Shown: in pieces, positions 55,965-64,000 of the stretch | Numbering within the stretch: the first letter of the stretch is position 1 | How the letters are laid out: every line of letters begins with the position of its first letter | Assembly (NCBI GenBank): GCA_963585895.1 | Contig: OY757924.1 | Location: 62,512,299 to 62,576,298, forward strand | DNA length: 64,000 nt | Reading direction: 5' to 3' | DNA from: Sepioteuthis lessoniana | Taxonomy: Eukaryota; Mollusca; Cephalopoda; Myopsida; Loliginidae | The notes under the pieces: model-generated | What the model saw: the letters and a program-made list of their open reading frames with translations, nothing else | Databases searched by the model: none | What the model was told of the DNA's origin: nothing | Translations under genes and position numbers: made by a program

Positions 55965-58260
55965 GCAACCGTTTCATTCAGAAATTGATTAAATAAATCA
56001 ATGATTTCGTCACCATAATAAGCGATTGTTCAATATACTAAATCGGCCAATTCACCTGTGTTCAGTATTTGTATTTTGGAGGCATTTAAAATCAAGACAT
56101 GGAAGTAGGTTATAACTTTGAATATATTCTTATGGTTGGATATTTAATACAATTCAGTTATTGTTAGTTAACAGTATTTGATATTTTTGATTATTAATAA
56201 TACTGTTTATAATCGTGACATTATTTATGACCGCATTTATATGATAGGTTTTTTAATAATTTGTATGACTATTAGATTGATACATAAAAGAAAATAGGTA
56301 TTTTCTTCCTTAATATCTTATTGTACTCCCTACATATTAGGCCCACCCTCCTCCATAAATACACGTCAACGGAGTGTTGACTGGAGTTCACCAGAGTCGA
56401 TCCAGACTCATGGGGACACAATTACGTGTAATACCACTTGCATAGTGGACAATAGTCACTACCCAACTGAACTCTCAGCCATCTACTGCCTAACCCGGTT
56501 CACTTGTATCTTGTTTCTGTTACTTGAATATATGATTTTCTATCTACTTTTGTGTTCCCATATCTTTCTTTTGCCAGCAACACAACACTTACTCACCTTA
56601 CGTCTCAAACCCTACTGCTGGTGATAGATTCATTGCTTTCCACTGAAGTATCAGTGCGAAATGATTTTAAGCTCATATAATAATTATATTTTTCAGGTTT
56701 TACTTAGGACATATTTCGTATTTATAACCGATTTGTTAATCCATAAGTTTGTAGCTCAACACGTAGTTATTAGCAGTGTTTTAATATGAAAATGTCACAG
56801 TACGATGATTGATATATGGTCCCACACTTATTGTTTTTATATAGTAAATCCGGCCAAAACCCGTCAAAAATATTATTCCTTCGTTCATTCATAGATAGAT
56901 TTCAACGGAATGTCAACCCATATGAGGCTATTTAATTCCTTGAGTTGGAGCATTGTGTAAGTTTTTAATTACATGTTTTTTTGTGATTTCTAAGAACATC
57001 ATTACAAACGGTTAAATGATATCAAGATATAGATGTATTCTAACAGTTTAACTCCACGGCCACAAATATACTATGAGTGTATCACAACCCCTTATGTTGC
57101 AGTCAGACCTTGTGGTAACTTCACCGTGAAAAGAGGTTACTAACACAAAACACTGTTGAATCGCTGGATAAGAAAATTTATTGTTACTGCCTTTTCACGC
57201 TATTCAGCGAAAATAAAGAAACTGAGAATAGGATATGCGTCAACTAATTTTATAGACAGAGACTGTAAACTGTACAAGATAAACGGGAGAGCCGCAGAAA
57301 GTGTCATTTATTCGTTACTAACTCGGTCTATCACCTCCCTTGGGGCCACGTCTCCTGTCTGTGACCTCTTTGGTTTTTCTTTCAGCTCTTTCACTGACTG
57401 TCCCCACTTCCTCAAATCCACTTCTTATATGTGTTCTGCTATTTACTCCTTGGCTAATGCTTTAATTACAGTCTTAAAACTTTGTGTAATATATCTGCGC
57501 AAAGCAGAGTTTATTTGCAATGACCTTTACCAATAGAACGTCCCTAATTTGAACCCTAAGTTGAGCTTGAAAACAATTGATTTTAAAAAAATTAACAAAA
57601 ATCCTAAATTATTCTACAACAGGTGGAATCACTCCGGATCAGAGTCGAACTGGATATAATTACATTTGAGAAAAAAATTACTCAAAGAACTTCAACAGAA
57701 ATCATAGCTCATTTTCTGTTTTTATTTTTACATTACTAAATATTACATAATATGACATCTATTCATTATAACTCAATGAAATCCATTAGGTATTCTCACA
57801 CGACTCAACACCACTGTCATTTGACACTCATTAACACGTGGTTTCCTTAGGTCAGTAATTGACTCTGGTAAAATTAAAGACATTAGAAATGTGACCACAT
57901 TAGCGACATTTGATCCTTTTTATGGTAGTTATGGTAAATGGGCTCAGGCAAGAGTCATTGAATTGTGGAAAAGGTCAACTTTAGAAACTTTTCATAATTA
58001 TATATTATCATCTTCTCTAAGTATGACATGCAAATTTAATGTAATCAAGTGAATTTCTCCTTTAGCATTTCAAGCATTGCAATCTTCTCAACTTAAAATA
58101 TTTTAGTAAAAAATAGTTAAAAAAAAAATCTCTCATTCTCTCTCTCCTCCCGTACCAACCGCGCGGGCGCACGCTCACACACACACATACATACACACAC
58201 ATATACACACAAAATCTGGCAGGCAGACAAACAGAATAGTATATTAATATTTTTATCATG
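55965..58260. other. Mostly unassigned, one 126-codon frame
   Basis: A GC-richer patch lies at 56340-56540. Plus-strand frame 57156-57536 (126 residues) is the longest non-repetitive frame here. It starts MNRWIRKFIVTAFSRYSAKI and has a hydrophobic, cysteine-containing C-terminal half, but no domain I recognise and no visible splice or polyadenylation context. The rest is AT-rich. A degraded B/D tail may be present near 56905-56945. Confidence 0.3.
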
Positions 58261-58261
58261 A

Positions 58262-58385
58262 CCTTGCATTCGGTTTGGGCTTTGAATACGCTGTCTGTAT
58301 CCCCTGTAGAGTAGTATTACACCCGCCCCGGACAAAAGGATTGTCCTTGGTATGACAAGCTAAATCTCTTAAGGAACAATTACGC
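58262..58385 (+). mobile_element. Retroposon family B, head fragment
   Basis: 'ggtttgggctttgaatacgc' and 'ccttggtatgacaagctaaa' match the head. The copy ends before the body. Confidence 0.5.
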
Positions 58386-58554
58386 GGAAAACATGTAAAT
58401 ATGAGAGCACAATGAACCACAATGAACGTGATTCTCGAGTCTCAAGGCTAAAATATCACTACACAAGTTCACATGCCGTTAAAATCAATCAATCGACCTT
58501 CCTGAGCCTTAGGTTGTGAAAAACCATCTAGAGTACACACATGCATACACACGC

Positions 58555-58603
<49 letters not shown>

Positions 58604-58803
58604 GAGAGAGAGAGATAGACAGACAGACAGACAGAGGGGTGTACCCACTGACTACCAGAATGGAAGGAAAACTCACATTCTTCAGGAGGCTGAGCCTAAT
58701 GAAAGGTATTTTGAGTGCGAGCAAACACAAACTCACGTACGAACAGACACACATATACATACATACATGAATATGTATGTGTGCGTGTGCATGCTCACGT
58801 ATG

Positions 58804-58848
<45 letters not shown>

Positions 58849-59034
58849 TGTGTGTGTATTTGTACTGACGTATAAATATATATACGTATATATATAGTGA
58901 ATGTGCGTGTATTCATGTATGTCCCTGAGGATCTACCTATATAGATAAATACATGTATATATAATGGAATCTATAAACATCTCTATCTATCCATACATAC
59001 ATATAGTGTGTATGTTCACATACGTGCATGAATA

Positions 59035-59081
<47 letters not shown>

Positions 59082-59565
59082 AGTGAGTATATGTGTATAT
59101 GTGTGTGTGTGAGGGAGAGAGAGAGAAAGAATGTGCTCTCCCCCTCTGATTTTGAATAGTTTTTATCCCCCTCAGACTCGTGGAAAATTATCTTGACTGA
59201 ACCTGTGGCTTAGTAATATTAGTCCGCCAAAAACGCCAACTCGATTATGGAAGGCCATTTAGGCGGACACGTTGAAAATTCCACTTCCAACTTTAAGGAA
59301 GGCGCAAGATGGTTGATAAGTGTTTGGGTGAATGAAGGCATCTCAGTAATCTTTAAGGGAAAAGTAGCCAATTGTCAGGCAGTAGAAGCTTATCCAATTT
59401 GACAGAAAAGCAAATAATCATGAAACGTTTTACCCACCCACTAAGTAAATGAAAAAAAAAGCAAAAGTTTAATGTTTTTACTCGCGATAAACGTACCATC
59501 ATTTAAGAAGAAAACCCCACAAAAATGCGTGTATTAAACCTCCCTTTAGCAGATTCTGCATAATA
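58386..59565. repeat. Microsatellite-rich stretch
   Basis: (TA)n at 58557-58600 followed by GA and (CAGA) units. (TA)n at 58811-58845 and 59041-59078. Numerous (CA)/(TG)/(CATA) runs occupy 58520-58910. A patch at 59190-59420 is ordinary sequence without recognised elements. Confidence 0.9.
59551..59565. repeat. Left target-site duplication of SINE C
   Basis: agattctgcataata. The partner at 59845-59859 differs by one C/T. Confidence 0.85.
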
Positions 59566-59844
59566 CCAACCTCTCCGCTCGGGCAGGATATGACACAAGG
59601 TCAGTTTTTAAGCGGAGTTTAACAGGTTTGAATTCAGAGTTTTCCTTCTCCTAAACTAGTTGACAAACCAAGGCTGAAGAACCTAGTCTGTCCTACTATT
59701 TACCCATAGCTTGAGGGAGAATAATTGAATTCATACCTTTCCCAAGGTAATTAGTGCTATGTGAAATGCAATCAGTCTCGTCCAGGATTTGAACTCGTGT
59801 CGTCGTGTCCGACGATAACCATTACTCCACGGGCACCTCCTTAA
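59566..59844 (-). mobile_element. SINE family C, complete 279 bp
   Basis: In minus sense: head 'ggtgcccgtggagtaatggt', B box 'gagttcaaatcctgg', middle 'taaatagtaggacagactag', end 'cttgtgtcatatcctgcccg' and a G-rich close. It is flanked by a 15-bp duplication with one difference. Length agrees with the nested copy at 31099-31378. Confidence 0.9.
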
Positions 59845-59859
59845 AGATTCTGTATAATA
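59845..59859. repeat. Right target-site duplication of SINE C
   Basis: agattctgtataata, one difference from 59551-59565. Confidence 0.85.
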
Positions 59860-60540
59860 AACGTATAATTACATCAAAGTGGTCTTAAAACTTCTTTGTT
59901 ATTTGATTGTTCTATGTACACCGCGTTGTCGAAACGTCGGAGCTTAAATAAAGACGAAGGAAAAATTGATTGCTTATGTTATAGATTGAATAGCAGTGCA
60001 AAAGCTTTGCTGAAGATAAAATTATGTTTTGAGAATATTCGATTTATATTTTGCCTATGAACTCTGTGTAGAAATAAAGTAAGCATGCATATTGTGAAAT
60101 GTTCTCGTCATTCTAAAATCAATATTAATAATCTTAAACAAGTATTTTTTTTATCATGTGTATTTATATATTTTATGAATATTTTTATTGCCTTCTTTTA
60201 TTTTTCCCATCTTTATTCATTTTTGTTCTTATTTATTTTCTTTCATATTTATTTATTTATCAATTTACATATTTTTGGAAGAAGACAATCAGTAGTAATT
60301 ATTAATTTTAACGATTATTTTTATTCGTCTTAATTTTGGTGATTTTTAAATTTCAACTCACAAAGGTCATTATTTAACCCGAAAGAGGAAGTTTCGTGTC
60401 AGAAGGATAACTAAAATTCACACACACACACACACAGGTCATGCAGTTCGGAATCATTACATTTTTAGAATAATAAGAAATTTCATTGTTTTTTTTTAAG
60501 ATATAATAATCAGAGACAAATTCAAACAAAATTGTGCGAG
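59860..60540. other. Non-coding, nothing recognised
   Basis: 'ttgtcgaaacgtcggagctt' near 59928 forms a small stem (ccgacgtttcgac-like), reminiscent of retroelement 3' ends. A plus-strand frame at 60085-60333 is AT-driven. Confidence 0.35.
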
Positions 60541-60541
60541 T

Positions 60542-60563
60542 ATGTGTATGTGTGTCTGTGTGA

Positions 60564-60615
<52 letters not shown>

Positions 60616-60632
60616 AGGTAGCCTAGTCTATT

Positions 60633-60678
<46 letters not shown>
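60542..60678. repeat. (TG)-(GA)n / (CT)n snap-back array
   Basis: A GA tract (60574-60610), then agactagg-TAG-cctagtct (60611-60629), a 7-nt spacer, then a CT tract (60637-60678). The core is a perfect 8-bp stem with a 3-nt loop, and the outer tracts are complementary. Confidence 0.95.
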
Positions 60679-60679
<1 letters not shown>

Positions 60680-60687
<8 letters not shown>

Positions 60688-61805
60688 CGGCGCTTTCACT
60701 CACTCACTCACCCTCTCTCTCTCAATATAACTTTCCGTATTTCATTATTCTCATTTTTCTATAGCATTGAGTTATTTCTTTCTTTTTCAATTTCTGTCGA
60801 TTTCCAAATTTCTCACTTGCTTTTTTCTTCTTTGCACAATTCAATATAATGTTAAAATTTCCATTGTTATATTTTACATCTTCAACACTCAAGAAAGCTC
60901 CTTATATATTCTAGCGTTGCCTGTTTCTTTTTTCTTCTGTTTGTTTTACTGTGTATTCGACAAGGATTTACTCGTCAATTTTATTTCTTTAACTTCTATA
61001 AAATTTGATTTCTATACACGCTTTTGTTTCGTTATCGTACGATAATGATCCGAACCAGATGTGATTTGGCAATCGTCAAGAATTCTTTTTCGCCAAGAAA
61101 AGTATTGAAATAGTTTTTTTTTAAGTGTAGATATACCACAAAAGGATGGACGTAAAATATACTGCTAATGTAGCATATCCGTTAGTTATACTGATGTGTA
61201 CATCAAGGCGTATAGAGACTTGCAATATTCAAGCTTTTCCCAAAATGCGTAAAATAGAGCTGATCATATTCTTTACCCCGTCATGCTGCTTCGTGACATG
61301 TTGAAGACAAATTTCAAATCAGATTGAGCTTCTTCTATACCAGTTCTTGGGAAGAAGATATGCTTTCTGTCTTTCCCCAGTGAATAAGCATGATGTGAGA
61401 TGCAAGTAAACTCATCCAGCATTTAAAACCTGCTCCCTGTCACTTTTTCTTTATTATAATGTTAGAGTTTGATTCGTGAATGCAAAACGTATCATTGATC
61501 CCTGGCCAACGATTAACTGACAATGCTTCTGCATAGAAGTCTCCGGTTATTTTCTGTTCCTTGTATTCATGGAAATAATAACGTCATGTCCATATCTATG
61601 TGAGATAAAGTCAGGGGTGAAAACTGGTGGATCTAATACCTAAACCCACGGGGAAAGCAAACCAAATTAGTTAACTTGAGAGAAACCTCGAAGAACTTGC
61701 TTGGTGGAGGCAGATATGCATAGTATTGTTTTAAAAATATGTTATTTATACTAACAAGGAAAATGATCAAAATAGCACAATTTTTGGAGGAGGTGCGTCT
61801 TTTCA
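60680..61805. other. Non-coding, nothing recognised
   Basis: Plus-strand frame 60767-61045 is hydrophobic and AT-driven. No recognised element. Confidence 0.35.
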
Positions 61806-62610
61806 AAGAGAACACATCATACTCATCATGTCCCGCAATCAGCACTGCACGGATATTCCTGACCCTTTCTCGCCACATCTCCCTATCGCCATTGCTTTCC
61901 GCAGATCCTCAGGGCTATATCCCGTATCGGCACAAAGCTATTCTATGTAGGTTCGAGCTGGACGTCCTGTCTTTGGTCGTCCAAGTGAAGGGGTCCACAA
62001 GAGTAAATTACTTATGAGCTCTTTCCTACTTCTCCAGCAGGGTCCAGCGTATCTGGTTCGTCTAAATTTGATAGTTTTTGTGATGGGTGTTTGGGGGCCG
62101 TACAGCTGCTGTTTTGCGAGGTACTGTCTCTAGGACTTGTTCATTATTGCTCGCAGCATTCTTCTGTAATAGCCATAAAGCTTTTTCTCCAGCCGGTTTG
62201 TTAGCGTCCATGTGGTGCATCCATATAGCAGTATCTACATGATCGCTGCTTGGAAGAAACTGCACTTCATTTTATCGGTCAGGTCTGACTTCCATATGAC
62301 CGAAATCCTATCGATAGCTGTTCATGCCTTCGCCAGTCGTGTATTGATGTCTCTCTTGGTTGATGAAACACTACTCCCTAGGTATGTGAACTTGTCAACT
62401 AGTTTCAGAGAGCTACCGTTTAGTGTGGAGATGTCGCTTGTTTGATTAAAGCACATATATTCCGTCTTGTGTGCATTGACATGGAGGCCAATGCCTGCAG
62501 CGGCTCGTTCCAGACTATGTAGCAGGGTTTTGGCTTGGGCGGGTGCATTTGCCTGAAGCACTATATGATCCGCGTAGTCGGCATCGGTAATTGTTTTTGC
62601 GGGGTACCTT
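61806..62610 (-). pseudogene. LINE family L1, longest RT C-terminal fragment
   Basis: In minus sense the fragment starts with the RT catalytic region, read here as DYADHIV where the family motif is YADD, so the second aspartate is lost. HVNAHKTEYMCFNQ, LNGSSLKLVDKFTYLGSSVS and NTRLAKA follow in one open stretch (62322-62561). After in-frame stops come AIDRISVIWKSDLTDKMK, LLYGCTTWTLTNRLEKKL, PITKTIKFRRTRYAGPCWRS and WTPSLGRPKTGRPARTYIE, then ERVRNIRAV at the end. A short (CAT)-type 3' tail is at 61817-61830. Several stops arise from single changes at Trp or Gln codons. It is 5' truncated at or just upstream of the palm. Confidence 0.9.
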
Positions 62611-63163
62611 CAACTACATTTCCAAGATAATTCATGATACTAAACTGCTTGTGAGTTAAAGACCATGGGTATTTGGTAATCATTACTGGAACAAAAAATA
62701 TGCGAGTGTACAATCAAATGCTTGATAATTTTCTCAATTCATCGATAAAAAAATTTGTCTGGTGATGATGAAGTCATTCTTAAGGAAGATAATGCAAGTT
62801 GTCCCTGAGTAAAGCTGGTCAAATCTTTTCTACAGGGGAGGAAAGAATAATAATTTAATATGTAACAATTTAAAAAAGCATAAGCAATGACATAGATACG
62901 GAAAAAACAGGATCTAAATTCAATCAAAATTTTGTGGTGGAAATGTTTTTAAAATTGCCCGAGAAAAAAGGAGAAAAAATGAAGACAAGGAAGAAAGAAA
63001 GAAAGAAAGAAATTAGTGAAATCCTTGCTTAACGAATTAAAATTGTCACTAAAGCATGAGGAGGGGTAATTAAGGTTTTGTATATATATTTTTTCAATGA
63101 TTTCAATATTTTTCCTCAAAATTGGGTTATTATGTAAATCTCTTATTCGAAATAAATTTGAAA
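62611..63163. other. Non-coding with (GAAA)n
   Basis: A (GAAA)n run of about six units lies at 62990-63012. No other element. Confidence 0.45.
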
Positions 63164-63597
63164 AACATCATCATCATCATCATGTCGCGTTGGTAGCAAG
63201 GATATCCCTGACCCTCTCTCGCCACTCCTCCCTATCGTTAATTGCCCTAGGCAGGTCTTCAGGACAACATCCCGTATCCTCACATAGCTGCTGAATGTAT
63301 GTTCGTGCTGGTCGTCCTGCTTTTGCACGGCCATGTGTGGGGGTCCATAAGAGTACATCTCTTATGAGTTCGTCCCTGCTTCTCCAGCAGTGTCCTACAT
63401 GTCTGGTTCGTCTAACTTGAATAGTTTTCGTGATAGGAGGCAGGTGGCCGTACAGTTGGTGTCTTGTGGGTTGTTACCGCCAGGACTTGTTCAAGATTGC
63501 ACGCAGCATTCTTGTGTAATTGCCGTCTAGCTTCTTCTCCAGCTGTTTTGTTAGCGTCCATGTAGTGCAGCCATATAGTAGTATCAATGTGACCAAA
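63164..63597 (-). mobile_element. LINE family L1, 5'-truncated with (ATG)n tail
   Basis: (CAT)n tail at 63166-63183. In minus sense it ends with ERVRDI preceded by RPARTYIQQLCEDTG, and before that TLVGHCWRSRDELIRDVLLW-like blocks in two frames. Upstream it reaches the 'LLYGCTTW' equivalent near 63570-63597. Closely related to 36860-37120. Confidence 0.85.
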
Positions 63598-63879
63598 CCA
63601 TTAATTAAAATGACTTCATCTATTTTTTAGCGCATTTCCTCTGAACTCCTAATGTTCAACTATTAAGGAAAAATGATTTGCCTCGAATCTGTTTTTTTTT
63701 ATTTCTAAATCAACTATTAAAAAAGTTATCATCTTAGACTGTTAAATCGATATTTTTGCCAGGGGTCGTAGAAATGATTCATTGTAAATTTGCAAATGAA
63801 CAGAAATATTAACTTTAATTTTAGAATAATAATAATGAAAAATTCAACATTGGATTGCACGTTGTTCTTAATCTTTATT

Positions 63880-63925
<46 letters not shown>

Positions 63926-64000
63926 AAATTAGCATTGGAAGAAAATACTTAAAGCATTAAAGGTCAAATAATTTTCCTTTATTCGAAGGGAAAAATAAAA
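63598..64000. other. Non-coding with (TA)n
   Basis: (TA)n at 63880-63922. No other recognised element to the window end. Confidence 0.5.

Noticed and set aside
62322-62561. Host gene of 79 codons
   Set aside because: It is the reverse-transcriptase part of a broken L1 copy.

Overview
The window is AT-rich, repeat-dense, non-coding metazoan DNA. It most probably comes from a coleoid cephalopod, octopus-like. I infer this from the dense (TA)n, (CA)n and (GA)n arrays, several tRNA-derived SINE families, and the kinds of LINE, Penelope-like and mariner relics present; I recall these from octopus assemblies and could not run a search. I found no credible host protein gene, no rRNA, no functional tRNA, no operon and no CRISPR array. 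Almost every longer open frame is a translated microsatellite or a piece of a transposable element.

The recognisable content is a layered set of mobile-element relics. LINE family L1 (reverse-transcriptase C-terminal fragments, 5' truncated, often with an (ATG)n 3' end) lies at 2611-3022, 26085-26560, 34260-34606, 36860-37120, 51369-51825, 61806-62610 and 63164-63597. LINE family L2 (a different C-terminal module, with an (AAT)n tail in some copies) lies at 31690-32330, 43370-43740, 53597-54110, 54870-55345 and 55380-55960. A degraded Penelope-like element with RT and GIY-YIG-like parts fills 18845-20440, and a second tail fragment lies at 44430-44935. Mariner-like relics lie at 2031-2608, 8003-8189, 8758-9486, 37230-37930 and 54128-54618. 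One GC-richer solo-LTR candidate is at 35130-35609.

Short retroposons make up much of the rest. Family A is a tRNA-headed SINE of about 250 bp with seven copies. Family B is a long retroposon of up to about 800 bp, built from a unique head, a body of related AT-rich subrepeats and a conserved tail. Family C is a 280-bp tRNA-headed SINE. Family D is a tRNA-headed SINE that shares its tail with B. Family E is a 128-bp tRNA-headed SINE. Target-site duplications can be read directly for E at 27770-27897 (16 bp perfect), C at 59566-59844 (15 bp, one mismatch), C at 31099-31378 (8 bp, inside a B element), B at 48404-49200 (11 bp, inside a C element) and A at 52014-52263 (11 bp, low complexity).

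Simple-sequence arrays interrupt everything, often at element ends. The most notable structures are a perfect 30-bp fold-back (10406-10468), a GA/CT snap-back hairpin (60574-60678), an inverted TA-rich minisatellite (about 38361-38600) and a tandem duplication in which only one copy has expanded its (TA) tract (15742-16140). I found no convincing undescribed biological system. The best leads concern retroposon structure, nesting and tail sharing.
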